From contig NZ_JAKVIM010000028.1 in the NCBI RefSeq assembly GCF_022601715.1, positions 1 through 45,426 of the forward strand: 45,426 nt of DNA, read 5' to 3'. Positions 9,242-21,701 of the stretch are shown here, one piece after another; the first letter of the stretch is position 1; each line of letters begins with the position of its first letter. The translations under genes were made by a program, and so were the position numbers. The DNA comes from Acinetobacter zhairuonensis. Its GTDB lineage: Bacteria > Pseudomonadota > Gammaproteobacteria > Pseudomonadales > Moraxellaceae. The notes beneath the pieces were generated by a model. It saw only the letters and a program-made list of their open reading frames with translations, made no database searches and was not told the DNA's origin.

Positions 9242-9332
9242 CTTCCCTCGCTATTATTTATTTTTATTCAGCATGCCACACCAATACGACAGTTTAATAA
9301 CGCTCACCAAAACTCAACAAAACAACCCGCCA

Positions 9333-9361
9333 TAAAAAAGCAGCCCTCAGGCTGCTTTTAG
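9333..9361 (-). terminator. Terminator of gyrB
   Basis: Stem AAAGCAGCC / GGCTGCTTT around CTCA, ending about 15 nt after the gyrB stop, with a T run on the minus strand. Confidence 0.82.
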
Positions 9362-9375
9362 AAAATCACCACCGA

Positions 9376-11853
<2,478 letters not shown>

Positions 11854-11887
11854 CTAGTGAAAAATCGGTCTATCCAAAGATGGGAAA

Positions 11888-12970
11888 TCATTGCACAACA
11901 CATGCCACTCGCCCATTTTCCACGTGGAACAATTGGTAGGAAATAGACAAGTCATGTAAATGTTTTTGTACGGATTCATGCTCTAAAGTGGTAATAAAAA
12001 CTTGACTACCAAGTTGGCTTAATCGCTCAATTAAACGTTGTTGTGCGGCTAAATCTAATTCTGCTGTCAGATCATCTAATAATACCACAGTTTCCTTATT
12101 ACAGGCATGTAGCATTGCAATCTGGGAGAGTTTTAGCGCCATAATCAAGAGCTTTTTTTGTCCACGTGATAAAACAATATCCGCCTCCCCCATCGGGGTT
12201 TTTAAGCGTAAATCAGCACGATGTGGACCATATTCAGTATAACGTCGATCAAGGTCTTTTTGGTGGTGACTGCACAGGTCATGCAATAACCCATGCTCAG
12301 TATGAAAGCCTGCGACATATTCCAGCTCGATGCTTAAATTGGGCAATAATTGCTGCAAATCTTGCTGAAAATAAACATTCCACTGTTCCACAATCGCAAC
12401 ACGCTGAGAGTGTAAAATTTCGCCATATTCACCCAGCATTTTATTCCATGGTTCTAAAGTTGCCAGACTTAAATTACGCTGTGACTTTAATAAACTATTC
12501 CGTTGCTTCAAAGCACGAGAATAGTATTGCCAGGCATGATAAAACTCAGGTTCCACGTGAAACATGAGCCAATCGAGTAGCTGGCGCCGTGGTTTGGCCC
12601 CATGATCAATAATATCGGTACTTTGCGGATCAATATGTTGTAAAGGCAATAGTTTTGCTAATTGCCCTTGCGTGGCAATATGATCGCCATTGACTTTCAT
12701 GACCTGCTCACCACTCAGATGCTTTTGCATACCCACTTTTTCAGTGGCTGATTGAGCGAATACAACAGCATTCTGAGCTTCATACAGAATATAGTGCTTG
12801 GGAATATGGGTACGAAAGGAACGCCCTGTCGCAAGTAAATGAATAGCCTCTAAAATAGAGGTTTTACCCGAACCATTCGCACCGTAAAAGACGTTAAACG
12901 GCTGCAACTCAGAGAGTGCAACCGTTTTTAAATTACGAACACGTTCGATGTTTAAACGCGTAATATGCAT
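11888..12970 (-). CDS. recF: DNA replication and repair protein RecF
   Basis: 360 residues. SMC-like ATPase of the RecFOR pathway that loads RecA at gaps. Walker [10 protein letters not shown] at residues 30-37 follows the typical [15 protein letters not shown] start; the signature [15 protein letters not shown] and Walker [13 protein letters not shown] are present near the C-terminus. It starts 14 nt after dnaN stops, so the two are cotranscribed. Two parS-like 16-mers (11916-11931 and 12549-12564) lie inside the coding sequence. Confidence 0.97.
   Translation of the reverse strand: MHITRLNIERVRNLKTVALSELQPFNVFYGANGSGKTSILEAIHLLATGRSFRTHIPKHYILYEAQNAVVFAQSATEKVGMQKHLSGEQVMKVNGDHIATQGQLAKLLPLQHIDPQSTDIIDHGAKPRRQLLDWLMFHVEPEFYHAWQYYSRALKQRNSLLKSQRNLSLATLEPWNKMLGEYGEILHSQRVAIVEQWNVYFQQDLQQLLPNLSIELEYVAGFHTEHGLLHDLCSHHQKDLDRRYTEYGPHRADLRLKTPMGEADIVLSRGQKKLLIMALKLSQIAMLHACNKETVVLLDDLTAELDLAAQQRLIERLSQLGSQVFITTLEHESVQKHLHDLSISYQLFHVENGRVACVVQ
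11916..11931. promoter_or_regulatory. parS-like site 1 (inside recF)
   Basis: TTTTCCACGTGGAACA, one mismatch from the TGTTCCACGTGGAAC(A/C) form known in Pseudomonas. The core TTCCACGTGGAA is a perfect palindrome. It is probably bound by ParB. Confidence 0.7.
12549..12564. promoter_or_regulatory. parS-like site 2 (inside recF)
   Basis: GGTTCCACGTGAAACA, differing only at position 1 from TGTTCCACGTGAAACA, the well-known chromosomal parS 16-mer. Confidence 0.78.
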
Positions 12971-12984
12971 AATAAATCTAGAGA

Positions 12985-14133
12985 TTAGACACGCATCGGC
13001 ATCACGACATAAGTCTGATCGGTATGTACAGGATCATGTACCAACACCGACTGGTTGGCTTCAGTCATGGTCATCGACACATCATCACCGTCCAAGGCAC
13101 TTAATACATCCAGCAAATACTGTGCATTAAATGACATTTCTAACGGAGCATCGTGATATTGAATGGCTAAATCTTCAATCGCTTCATCTTGTTCAGGGTT
13201 ATTGGCACGCAACTGCAAGGTATCCGTGCTGAAATTTAAGAACACACCGCGTAATTTCTCATTACTTAAAATCGAAACACGTTGTAGAGATTGCTTAAAC
13301 ACATCGTGTGCAATCAATACATTTTTGTCGCCACCACGTGGAATCACACGGCGGTAATCAGGAAATTTTCCATCAATCAGTTTCGTGGTAAAGCGAACTG
13401 TAATTGGTCCCTGCTCTTTATCACGACTTGGTGTATTGATGGTGACATTTAACAATTCACGACCAATCAATAGAGACAATTGCTCATCTTCAATGCTGAG
13501 TAAACGTTGTAATTCACCCACGGCTTTTCGTGGCACAATTGCTTGAACCAATTGCTGCGTATTTGAAGAAGCTAAGGTTTCACATAATGCCAAACGGTGA
13601 CCATCAGTTGTGACTGCACGTAATTGATTTTCATCAATTTCCAATAACGTACCCGTTAAATAAAAACGCACGTCTTGCACAGCCATCGCAAACGCGGTTT
13701 TTTCAAATAAACGTTTTAATTCACGCTGAGTCACCGTAACTTGCGTGCCTTGCGTATTTTCAGTGTTTAACAGTGGATAATCTTCAGCAGGTAAGGTACC
13801 CAATACAAAGCGACTGTTGCCTGACTTAAGGATACAGCGTTGATCTTCAGTAATTTGAATATCAATCAGGGCAGCACTTGGTAAAGACTTACAGATATCC
13901 ATCAATTTACGTGCAGGAACTGTGGTTTCACCTGCTTGTAAGCAAGCCCCTTCAATCAAATTGGTGCTCGCCACCAACTCAACTTCCAAATCAGAACCTG
14001 TTATCGCCAAAGCATTTTGACTCACTTGTACTTTAACATTCGATAAAATGTTTAAGGTGTGGCGACGTTCCACCGCTCCTACCACATGGGAAAGAACATT
14101 AAGTAAACTTTCTTTGGCGATTTTTAAACGCAC
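12985..14133 (-). CDS. dnaN: DNA polymerase III beta sliding clamp
   Basis: 382 residues. Ring-shaped processivity clamp of the replicative polymerase. It has three repeated clamp domains, the start [21 protein letters not shown], the central [25 protein letters not shown] block and the C-terminal YVVMPMRV that forms the partner-binding pocket. It lies 111 nt after dnaA, a gap large enough for its own promoter, and 14 nt before recF. Confidence 0.98.
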   Translation of the reverse strand: MRLKIAKESLLNVLSHVVGAVERRHTLNILSNVKVQVSQNALAITGSDLEVELVASTNLIEGACLQAGETTVPARKLMDICKSLPSAALIDIQITEDQRCILKSGNSRFVLGTLPAEDYPLLNTENTQGTQVTVTQRELKRLFEKTAFAMAVQDVRFYLTGTLLEIDENQLRAVTTDGHRLALCETLASSNTQQLVQAIVPRKAVGELQRLLSIEDEQLSLLIGRELLNVTINTPSRDKEQGPITVRFTTKLIDGKFPDYRRVIPRGGDKNVLIAHDVFKQSLQRVSILSNEKLRGVFLNFSTDTLQLRANNPEQDEAIEDLAIQYHDAPLEMSFNAQYLLDVLSALDGDDVSMTMTEANQSVLVHDPVHTDQTYVVMPMRV

Positions 14134-14244
14134 GATGCATTCCTCGAAAAAACTGAAGATGAAATATAAATAAATGTATTTTTTAGCAGTGTACTATGCG
14201 GCAGAATATACCGCATTGCAAGACTAGAATTTGAGCAATAGGCT

Positions 14245-15624
14245 TTAACTTTGCAGCAGGCGTTGCAAGTTTTTGTAATCCTCATTAAAGATTGGATCTT
14301 CTTCTCTGAGGCTTTGCACTTTTTCACAGGCATGCATCACGGTACTGTGATCACGACCACCAAATGCCATACCAATTTCAGGGAAACTGTCCCCAGTGAG
14401 TTCACGTGCTAAGCCCATCGCCAATTGACGTGGACGTGCATAAATTCGCGTGCGCTTAGGGCCGATCAATTCCTTTAATGGAATGCGGAAATATTCACTC
14501 ACCACACGCTGAATGTTTTCTGTACTGATGGTTCGCGCACGAATTGCCAAAACATCTTTTAGCGACTCTCGCACCACATCAAGATCAATCGACGTCCCTT
14601 TGAAACGTGAAATCGCGACCACTTTATTCAGCGCGCCTTCTAATTCACGTACGTTAGCCACCACTTGTTGTGCAATAAAGAGTGCACAGTTACGTGGCAA
14701 ATCGACACCACTGCTCTGCGCTTTCTTTAATAAAATTTCAATGCGCGTTTCAATATCAGGTGGTTCAACTCCAACCGACAAGCCCCAAGAAAAACGGGAA
14801 ACCAAACGAGCATCAAGTTCCGTAAGTTCTTTAGGATAACGATCAGAAGTTAAGATAATTTGTTTAGATTCATCTAATAAAGCGTTAAAGGTATAGAAAA
14901 ACTCAACCAAACTGGCTTCTTTACCCGCCAACAAATGAATATCATCGACCAAAAGTAAATCTAATGAACGACAATTTTTCTTAAACTCTTCGACTTTGCC
15001 TTGTTGTAAGGAACTGACAAAATCCTGCACAAAACTTTCAGCCGTCATGTACATGACACGTGCATTTGGTTTTGCCTGTAATAAAGCATTGCCCACTGCT
15101 TGCATTAAGTGGGTTTTACCCAAACCTGTCGGACCATATAAAAACAAAGGGTTATGCTGTGAAGCACCCAATTGTGTCAATACTTTACGACAAGTCTCTG
15201 CCGCCATCTGGTTAGAACGACCTTCAACAAACAGAGAAAATGTAAATAAGGGATTCAATAAGCGCTTTTTATTTTTTAACTGCGCATCATCTTTCTCTTT
15301 CTTTACCTTTGCAACTGGCGCAGGTGTTGAAGTTTCTAATGCCGCAGTCGTAGTCGCTGGCTGTTCACTTGGGGATAAAATCGCGCCTGGACGCGAATCT
15401 ACCATAATTTCTACATGACGAACGCGTCCTTCAGACAATTGTTCCGCCAAAATGGTAATCAATTCTAAATGATGTTCCTGAATATAGCGCGTCCAGTATG
15501 GATTAGGCGCATATAGTCGCAAAGTGTCATCCAACTCTTCAGCAACTAAAGGGCGAATCCACATTGTAAAAACATTTCCAGAGAGCTCTTGTCGCAAGCG
15601 AGTTAAGCAGTCTGTCCAAAGCAT
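14245..15624 (-). CDS. dnaA: Chromosomal replication initiator DnaA
   Basis: 459 residues. Binds DnaA boxes at oriC and unwinds the origin. Domain I is at the N-terminus (MLWTDCLTRLRQELSGN), followed by a low-complexity linker (about 85-120). The AAA+ domain has Walker A GPTGLGKT at 164-171, Walker B LLLVDDIH and sensor SRFSWGL. Domain IV has the DNA-binding signature with GGRDHSTVMHA near the C-terminus. The start 15624 has ATG and the oriC lies immediately upstream. Expression is probably autoregulated, since a DnaA box occupies its promoter spacer. Confidence 0.98.
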   Translation of the reverse strand: MLWTDCLTRLRQELSGNVFTMWIRPLVAEELDDTLRLYAPNPYWTRYIQEHHLELITILAEQLSEGRVRHVEIMVDSRPGAILSPSEQPATTTAALETSTPAPVAKVKKEKDDAQLKNKKRLLNPLFTFSLFVEGRSNQMAAETCRKVLTQLGASQHNPLFLYGPTGLGKTHLMQAVGNALLQAKPNARVMYMTAESFVQDFVSSLQQGKVEEFKKNCRSLDLLLVDDIHLLAGKEASLVEFFYTFNALLDESKQIILTSDRYPKELTELDARLVSRFSWGLSVGVEPPDIETRIEILLKKAQSSGVDLPRNCALFIAQQVVANVRELEGALNKVVAISRFKGTSIDLDVVRESLKDVLAIRARTISTENIQRVVSEYFRIPLKELIGPKRTRIYARPRQLAMGLARELTGDSFPEIGMAFGGRDHSTVMHACEKVQSLREEDPIFNEDYKNLQRLLQS

Positions 15625-16205
15625 GTGAAACCCCTATTCATCCATTTTTAAATTTAAAAACACCACTGTCCGCCAAAGCGGGTCGCCATTCTAACCAAGT
15701 TATCCACATCTGTCATGAAGAATTCTGCAGAAATTGCTCAAAAAAGAAATAATCAATCTAAATTTAAATTCAAAACCACATGTGGATAAAAAAACCCACA
15801 AGCTGTGGATAAAAAAAACAGTAAAGTTATCCACAATTCCTTAAAATCTTAAAAACATAGATATCCACAACACTAATACTTGTTTTTATAGGTTAAAAGT
15901 AGGTTTCCCACAGAAAAACAGCTCCCTAATAATAATAAATTTAAATTTTAAAATTTGAATTTATTTATAAGGTTTGACTTTATTGTGGATAACCCAAACA
16001 TTCGAATAAATTTAAATTTAAAACTGTGAGGTGTTTATATGTGTGTGGATAAATTTGTGCATAATATTGTTTATAACTTATTTTCCATTATTTAACAAGT
16101 TATTATGGTGTGAATACTTTTTTGTTGATCTGAACGTTAAATAAAAAGGCGACAGTCAAAGATTTAATAGTTACAAGTTTATTTGTGCGGAATTGGTGTT
16201 TTTGA
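15625..16205. other. oriC: Chromosomal replication origin oriC
   Basis: Gene-free region between divergent dnaA and rpmH. Six perfect 9-mer DnaA boxes: TTATCCACA at 15700-15708 and 15827-15835, and reversed TGTGGATAA at 15781-15789, 15804-15812, 15984-15992 and 16044-16052. A TTATGCACA variant is reversed at 16056-16064, and weaker matches lie at 15861-15869 (ATATCCACA) and 15904-15912 (TTTCCCACA). A continuous A/T stretch at 15928-15970 is the likely unwinding element. TTTAAATTTAAA copies at 15647-15658 and 16011-16022, AAATTTAAATTT at 15937-15948 and TTTAAATTC at 15763-15771 are also found in the 34.3-34.8 kb cluster. Confidence 0.95.
15688..15716 (-). promoter_or_regulatory. dnaA promoter with DnaA box in spacer
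   Basis: Minus strand -35 ATGACA (15711-15716), 17-nt spacer and -10 TAGAAT (15688-15693). The perfect DnaA box 15700-15708 lies inside the spacer, consistent with DnaA autorepression. Confidence 0.75.
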
Positions 16206-16234
16206 TTGACAGCTCAAGCAATGAACACTAAAAT
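16206..16234 (+). promoter_or_regulatory. rpmH-rnpA operon promoter
   Basis: -35 TTGACA (16206-16211) and -10 TAAAAT (16229-16234) with a 17-nt spacer, nearly consensus sigma-70. It is about 40 nt upstream of the rpmH start. Confidence 0.85.
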
Positions 16235-16274
16235 CGCGGACCTTTATAGAAAGATCATTTTTTGGAGTTTCGAT

Positions 16275-16409
16275 ATGAAACGTACATTCCAACCATCTGA
16301 ATTAAAGCGTAAACGCGTTCATGGTTTCCGTGCTCGTATGGCTACTAAAGCTGGTCGTCAAGTATTAGCTCGCCGTCGTGCAAAAGGTCGTCACAGCTTA
16401 ACGGTTTAA
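16275..16409 (+). CDS. rpmH: 50S ribosomal protein L34
   Basis: 44 residues, the normal length, very basic: [20 protein letters not shown] ... [12 protein letters not shown]. The ATG at 16275 has GGAG at 16264-16267; the longer in-frame opening from 16206 is actually the promoter. First gene of the rpmH-rnpA-yidD-yidC-mnmE block, divergent from dnaA as in most gammaproteobacteria. Confidence 0.98.
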
Positions 16410-16439
16410 TCTGTTAACGCTTAAACGATTTTGGGTGTT

Positions 16440-16829
16440 ATGACACTTTATGACTTCGGCGCAGAACGGCGTCTTCGTTGTGCTGCCGATTATAAAGTTG
16501 TGTTTGATGGTGCGCTTTTTAAAGTGCATCAACCCCACTTCTTGTTTCTGGCAACATATTCCAAACAACCTAACAGTCGTTTGGGAATTGTTGTTGCTAA
16601 GAAGAAAGTGCGCCGTGCGCATGAAAGGAATCGAGTAAAACGACTTGCTCGCGAAAGTTTTCGCCTGCATCAAATGCAATTGGATGCCTTGGATATTGTT
16701 GTTATGCCTAAAGTTGGTATAGAAACAGTTGCCAATTCTGAATTGCATCAGCAATTACAATTTGCTTGGCAAAAGCTGCAACGCATTGCTAAAAAGCATT
16801 CAAAAATAGCTCCCTCCCCACAGAAGTAG
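16440..16829 (+). CDS. rnpA: Ribonuclease P protein component
   Basis: 129 residues, basic. Protein subunit that helps RNase P RNA process tRNA 5' ends. The family signature is [15 protein letters not shown] (RNR motif) preceded by [15 protein letters not shown] use the ATG at 16440 ([19 protein letters not shown]); a TTG at 16431 would add three residues, and the ribosome-binding site is weak for both. It is 30 nt after rpmH and 9 nt before yidD, so cotranscribed. Confidence 0.95.
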   Translation: MTLYDFGAERRLRCAADYKVVFDGALFKVHQPHFLFLATYSKQPNSRLGIVVAKKKVRRAHERNRVKRLARESFRLHQMQLDALDIVVMPKVGIETVANSELHQQLQFAWQKLQRIAKKHSKIAPSPQK

Positions 16830-16838
16830 AGAAGGCCA

Positions 16839-17159
16839 ATGGTACGTGTGCTGCATTGGTTCATTCGATTCTATCAGATCGCGATTAGTCCTATGTTAGG
16901 ACCACGCTGTCGTTATATACCTACATGTTCTCAATATTCATTGGAAGCAATCCATACACATGGAGCTGTACGGGGTGTTTGGTTGGCTACAAATCGTATT
17001 TGTCGATGTCATCCATGGGGCGGCTCGGGCTATGATCCTGTTCCTGCAAAAGCAATTCGTTTTATTTCATTTCAGCAAATCGATTCTCAAACGCATCTCG
17101 TTGCTGTACCCTTTCGTGGATGTTTATGGAATCAAAATCACTCTAACTTTTTGGGGTAA
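16839..17159 (+). CDS. yidD: Membrane protein insertion efficiency factor YidD
   Basis: 106 residues. Signature [24 protein letters not shown], then [27 protein letters not shown], with the three characteristic cysteines; it is membrane associated through its N-terminal amphipathic helix. It assists YidC in inserting inner membrane proteins. It lies 5 nt before yidC, consistent with coupled translation. Compared with E. coli YidD it has a longer C-terminal tail of about 20 residues after the conserved part. Confidence 0.95.
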   Translation: MVRVLHWFIRFYQIAISPMLGPRCRYIPTCSQYSLEAIHTHGAVRGVWLATNRICRCHPWGGSGYDPVPAKAIRFISFQQIDSQTHLVAVPFRGCLWNQNHSNFLG

Positions 17160-17164
17160 TAGAT

Positions 17165-18919
17165 ATGCAACAATGGGCCAGGATTGCAATTCTAGGAGCC
17201 ATGTTTGTCGTCGCATATTTGCTTATTTTGGCATGGCAAAAGGACTATGGGCATAATGAAACTCAACAGCAGCCACAAAAAGCTGCGGTCGTTTCACATG
17301 AAGTCTCTGCTGACCTGCCAAATGGACAGACAGCGACAGCTGCTTCAGATGTGCCACAAGCAAATAATGCAGCGCAGCAAACAACAGAATCGACTGCGGC
17401 AGCAAGTCAACAGCTTATTTCAGTTCAGACTGACCTTTATCATCTTTGGATTAATCCTAAAGGTGGTGATATTGTTCGTGTTGAATTACTCAATCATGAT
17501 AAAAACAAAGATAGCGATGAACCGTTTGTTATGCTGGAAAGCGATGCCAAGCGTACGTATGTTGCACAATCTGGTTTAATTGGTCTAAATGGACCTGACA
17601 GTGGTCGTAATGGTCGTCCTGTCTATGAAATTGAGAAATCTGCTTATACTTTAGCTGATGCAAAAGCAGCGAAAGATAAAGACGGCAAGTCAGTTCAAGT
17701 ACTTTCTGTTCCGATGGTCTTTAAGACGGCTGACGGCGTAGAAATTATTAAAACCTTTACTTTCACGCAAGGCGAATACCCAGTTGTGGTCAACCACAAG
17801 GTGGTGAACCGCAGTGGTCAAAACTGGCAAGGCCAGATGTTTGGTCAGCTCAAACGTGATAATTCAGAAGATCCAGGTAAATCGGATCAAGGGATTTTCA
17901 CTCTGGGTACCTTCTTGGGTGGCGCATGGGGTACGCCTGAAGAACATTACAACAAGTTGAAATTTGCTAACTTTAACGATGAAAAGTTAAGTGTTGAAGC
18001 AAAAGGCGGCTGGGTTGCGATGGTTCAGCATTACTTCGTCAGCGCTTGGATTCCAGGTGAGTTGAAGTTAACGCAGGCAGATGGTCAAGCATACAGTGCT
18101 AAATTAGAGTCGCGTAAATCGAGTGATGACATGAACATCCTCAGTTTTACTTCTCCAACCATCAATGTACCTGCAGGTACGGTGGCTGAAGTGGATGCGA
18201 CGTTCTATTCAGGTCCTAAAATTCAATCTGAATTGAAAGACTTGGCTGTAGGTTTAAATCAGACTGTGGATTATGGCTGGTTATGGCCAATCGCGAAATT
18301 ATTGTTCTTAGGCTTACAATTCTTCCATAACTTGGTGGGGAACTGGGGCTGGTCAATCATTTTACTGACTGTATTGGTGAAGTTGATCTTGTGGCCATTG
18401 TCGTCGAAGAGCTATCGCTCAATGGCGAAAATGCGTGTGATTGCACCTGAAATGCAGCGTATGAAAGAAGAATTCGGTGAAGACCGTATGCGCTTCTCTC
18501 AAGAAATGATGGCATTGTACAAGCGCGAGCAAGTGAATCCACTTTCAGGCTGTTTACCATTGTTACTACAAATGCCAATCTTCTTGGCATTGTACTGGGT
18601 ACTGATGGAAAGTGTGGAACTGCGCCATGCACCTTGGATTCTCTGGATTCAAGACTTATCGGCAATGGATCCGTGGTTTATCCTGCCGTTGTTGATGGGT
18701 GTAACCATGTTCATCCAGCAAATGTTGAACCCGCAACCTGCCGATCCAATGCAGGCGAAAGTGTTCAAGATCATGCCAATCATGTTCACAGTATTTATGT
18801 TGTTCTTCCCTGCAGGCTTGGTACTGTACTGGATTGTGAACAACACCATTACCATCACTCAACAATGGTTTATCAATAAATCAGTTGAAAAAGCGCGTAG
18901 CTCAAAAGAAACTGCATAA
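17165..18919 (+). CDS. yidC: Membrane protein insertase YidC
   Basis: 584 residues. Inserts and folds inner membrane proteins, alone or with SecYEG. The N-terminal hydrophobic segment (MQQWARIAILGAMFVVAYLLILAW, about 3-20) is followed by a large periplasmic domain with a Q/A-rich stretch (about 30-90), then the conserved 60KD_IMP core from about 375 with several membrane segments (ILLTVLVKLILWPLS, CLPLLLQMPIFLALY, VFKIMPIMFTVFMLFFPAG). The stop is followed by a terminator, so yidC ends the rpmH transcript. Confidence 0.97.
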   Translation: MQQWARIAILGAMFVVAYLLILAWQKDYGHNETQQQPQKAAVVSHEVSADLPNGQTATAASDVPQANNAAQQTTESTAAASQQLISVQTDLYHLWINPKGGDIVRVELLNHDKNKDSDEPFVMLESDAKRTYVAQSGLIGLNGPDSGRNGRPVYEIEKSAYTLADAKAAKDKDGKSVQVLSVPMVFKTADGVEIIKTFTFTQGEYPVVVNHKVVNRSGQNWQGQMFGQLKRDNSEDPGKSDQGIFTLGTFLGGAWGTPEEHYNKLKFANFNDEKLSVEAKGGWVAMVQHYFVSAWIPGELKLTQADGQAYSAKLESRKSSDDMNILSFTSPTINVPAGTVAEVDATFYSGPKIQSELKDLAVGLNQTVDYGWLWPIAKLLFLGLQFFHNLVGNWGWSIILLTVLVKLILWPLSSKSYRSMAKMRVIAPEMQRMKEEFGEDRMRFSQEMMALYKREQVNPLSGCLPLLLQMPIFLALYWVLMESVELRHAPWILWIQDLSAMDPWFILPLLMGVTMFIQQMLNPQPADPMQAKVFKIMPIMFTVFMLFFPAGLVLYWIVNNTITITQQWFINKSVEKARSSKETA

Positions 18920-18946
18920 GCAGCTTCTCACAGCAACTAGCTGATT

Positions 18947-18983
18947 AAATCCGCTTAAGATGGTAATCTTAGGCGGATTTTTC
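18947..18983 (+). terminator. Intrinsic terminator after yidC
   Basis: Stem AAATCCGCTTAAGAT / ATCTTAGGCGGATTT with GGTA loop and one mismatch, followed by T residues. Confidence 0.8.
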
Positions 18984-19019
18984 TTTGGGTTCGATTAGGA
19001 CTAACATCAGGTGAATTTT

Positions 19020-20375
19020 ATGCAACATCAAACCACTATCGCAGCGATTGCTACTCCGCCAGGTCGTGGTGGTGTGGGCGTAATTCGTCTTTCAGGTCCG
19101 CAAGCCTATACCATTGCAGAACAGTTGACGCAGAAGGCATTACCGAAAGCACGGATGGCAGGTTTCCGTCAGTTTCTGGATCTTCAGGGTGAAGTGCTGG
19201 ATGAAGGTCTGGTGATTTGCTTTCCAAATCCTAACTCGTTTACCGGTGAAGATGTGGTGGAGTTACAGGGACATGGTGGACCTGTAATTCAAAATGCCTT
19301 GTTGGCTCGTTGTTTGGAATTGGGTGCTATGGCTGCCAAAGCAGGCGAATTTTCCATGCGTGCCTTTGAAAATGGCAAGCTGGATTTGGTTCAGGCAGAA
19401 GCCATTGCCGATTTGATTGATGCCACTTCACAGGCAGCCGCGCGTTCAGCCGTACGTTCTTTACAGGGAGCTTTCTCGCACAAGGTCAACACGGTCTTAG
19501 AAAAATTGATCCATTTGCGTTTGCATGTGGAGGCTGCGATCGACTTTCCAGAAGAAGAAATTGATTTCTTGGCAGATGGCAAGATTCTTTCTTTATTGCA
19601 AGAAGTACAGCATTCAGTCGCTGCGGTACAGCAATCAGCGCGCCAAGGGCAACTGTTGCGCGAAGGTCTTCAGGTGGTGATTGCTGGCAAACCGAATGCA
19701 GGTAAATCTTCGCTATTAAACGCTTTAGCGGGCATTGATCGTGCCATTGTGACGGATATCGCGGGAACCACTCGTGATGTCTTGCATGAAAAGATTAGCC
19801 TGAATGGTTTGCCGATCACCCTGACCGACACCGCGGGTTTGCGTGAAACGGGCGATGTGGTGGAAAAAGAAGGCATACGCCGTGCAATTAAAGAAATTGA
19901 ACAAGCCGATTTGTTATTATTGGTCTATGACTTGAGCCAAGGTGAAGATCCGTTGCAATTGGCACGAGAATACTTTGAACACCATCTTGAACCTAAGCGC
20001 CTCATGTTGATTGGCAATAAATGCGATTTAACTGGTGTGGAAGCTCAAATTGGTGATTTTCAAGGGTTCCGCCATATCACGGTCTCAGCTAAACAGGAAA
20101 CAGGCGTTCAATCACTCATAGAAGCGATTACAACGCATGCAGGCTTTCAGCCAGAGGAAGACACCTTTATTGCCCGTACACGTCATTTAGACGCAATGAA
20201 GCGCACGCAGCACTATCTTGCAGAAGCACATGAGCAACTGGTGGTGTTTCATGCAGGGGAACTGGTGGCAGAGTCATTACGTCTGGCGCAAAATGCCTTG
20301 GGTGAGATCACTGGTGAGTTCAGTGCGGATGATTTGCTGGGGAAAATCTTTGGCTCGTTCTGTATTGGTAAATAA
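19020..20375 (+). CDS. mnmE: tRNA modification GTPase MnmE
   Basis: 451 residues. With MnmG it adds the carboxymethylaminomethyl group at U34 of certain tRNAs. The N-terminal folate-binding domain begins MQHQTTIAAIATPPGRGGVGVIRLSG; the GTPase domain has G1 GKPNAGKSS (about residue 223), DIAGTTRD and DTAGLRET; the C-terminal CIGK is the catalytic cysteine motif. The ATG at 19020 is preceded by AGGTGA (19009-19014); a GTG at 19011 would overlap that site. It is separated from yidC by a terminator. Confidence 0.97.
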   Translation: MQHQTTIAAIATPPGRGGVGVIRLSGPQAYTIAEQLTQKALPKARMAGFRQFLDLQGEVLDEGLVICFPNPNSFTGEDVVELQGHGGPVIQNALLARCLELGAMAAKAGEFSMRAFENGKLDLVQAEAIADLIDATSQAAARSAVRSLQGAFSHKVNTVLEKLIHLRLHVEAAIDFPEEEIDFLADGKILSLLQEVQHSVAAVQQSARQGQLLREGLQVVIAGKPNAGKSSLLNALAGIDRAIVTDIAGTTRDVLHEKISLNGLPITLTDTAGLRETGDVVEKEGIRRAIKEIEQADLLLLVYDLSQGEDPLQLAREYFEHHLEPKRLMLIGNKCDLTGVEAQIGDFQGFRHITVSAKQETGVQSLIEAITTHAGFQPEEDTFIARTRHLDAMKRTQHYLAEAHEQLVVFHAGELVAESLRLAQNALGEITGEFSADDLLGKIFGSFCIGK

Positions 20376-20428
20376 CCGTTCTATCCCCTTTCTCTGATTT
20401 CACTCTAATTTGATAATAAGGCTTTGTT

Positions 20429-21613
20429 TCATACAGGAAGCAAAGCCTTTTGTTTTCTGTGCCACAAATAGAGTCCCAAACACAGTAGTGCCATGCCAAT
20501 GCCAAAACCGCTAACCGCCAGATTTAAGCCCCAAAGATCGGCACTGTAACCGACGGCAATAATTGGGACGATCGTTCCCAAATAGCCCATAAACAAATAG
20601 GTCGAAATGACCGCAGCGCGATTGTGTGAATCGGTCATTTGGTGAATCAGACCAAAAGAACCCATGATGCCCAAGCCATGTCCCAAACCTACACCAATAT
20701 CACTGATAAAGAACAATAGACTCCAATGGGTTTGCATACAGATTGCCAAAAACAGGCAACTCAGCATGAGCAGAAGCAATCCATAATTCAAGCTACGTGC
20801 TGCAGGGAGCGATTTGGCAAAAAACTGTACCAGTGCGGAAATAAACAGAATGCTGGAAATGGCGAGACCACTCACCAAAGGACCATGCCAAGGGATCAGG
20901 TCTTTGACAAAGGAGGCTGACAGTGAAGCAAATAAGCTGAATGCGCCAAAAGCACAAAATGCGGTTAAACCTGCAATAAAAAAATGCATCCGCACTGAAG
21001 CGACAGGCAGCTCTAAGTGTGGTGCAATTGAGAAGGTTTGCGCTTGGAAGGCGGGGGGCTTTAAGCGAAATAACCCGATTAAACAAATAATTGCTCCTGC
21101 AATAATCGGTAGATATGGCATGAGTAATGGGGCTGCAGAAAATTGGGCAATTATTCCTCCGATGAAAGGACCTAAAGCAAAGCCGATGACGGTGATAATC
21201 GAACTTAACTGCGGAGCATGTGCTTTATGACTCTCTGGAATGGTCAACATTAAGCCTAACATGGCAGACGTACTGATCAGCCCTGATGCAATCCCGATAA
21301 TAAAGCGCCCTAAACCGAGCCAAAGCGCATTACTGGCAAATGCGGAGAGTAGCAAGCCCGTAGTGACAAACAATAAACCTACCTGTAAGGTGCGTAGAAA
21401 ACCAAAGCTATTACTGGCTCGCCCAAAAAAGAGAAGAGTGGCTAAACACCCAAACATATAGGCGACAAAAATGTAGGTAATTTGGCTCGGCAGTAAATGC
21501 CATAACTGCTGATAAATCGGATACAGCGGACTGGCTAATGCTGTACCAATGGTACCCATGCATAAAGCAAGGCTGATCATCAGGAATGATCGCCACGGAT
21601 GTTGAACCGTCAT
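20429..21613 (-). CDS. MFS transporter
   Basis: 394 residues with about 12 hydrophobic segments, typical of the major facilitator superfamily. The N-terminal half contains the RASNSFGFLRTLQVGLL region corresponding to motif A and GRFIIGIASGLISTS; the C-terminal half includes GLGHGLGIMGSFGLIHQM. The pattern resembles small-molecule and drug exporter subgroups but no substrate can be named. Convergent with mnmE. Confidence 0.85.
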   Translation of the reverse strand: MTVQHPWRSFLMISLALCMGTIGTALASPLYPIYQQLWHLLPSQITYIFVAYMFGCLATLLFFGRASNSFGFLRTLQVGLLFVTTGLLLSAFASNALWLGLGRFIIGIASGLISTSAMLGLMLTIPESHKAHAPQLSSIITVIGFALGPFIGGIIAQFSAAPLLMPYLPIIAGAIICLIGLFRLKPPAFQAQTFSIAPHLELPVASVRMHFFIAGLTAFCAFGAFSLFASLSASFVKDLIPWHGPLVSGLAISSILFISALVQFFAKSLPAARSLNYGLLLLMLSCLFLAICMQTHWSLLFFISDIGVGLGHGLGIMGSFGLIHQMTDSHNRAAVISTYLFMGYLGTIVPIIAVGYSADLWGLNLAVSGFGIGMALLCLGLYLWHRKQKALLPV

Positions 21614-21701
21614 AAAGCATCACAAAAACTGTCGGAAAAAGCACAGTAAAAAAATAGAAGAGTTCCGACAGCTTAAGCTGAAACTGCTGCTTTAACAATC
21701 A

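Noticed and set aside
12166..12567. 133-codon ORF antisense to recF
   Set aside because: Lies fully inside the well-supported recF gene on the other strand.
15861..15912. ATATCCACA and TTTCCCACA as full DnaA boxes
   Set aside because: Each has a mismatch to TTATCCACA; kept only as possible weak boxes.
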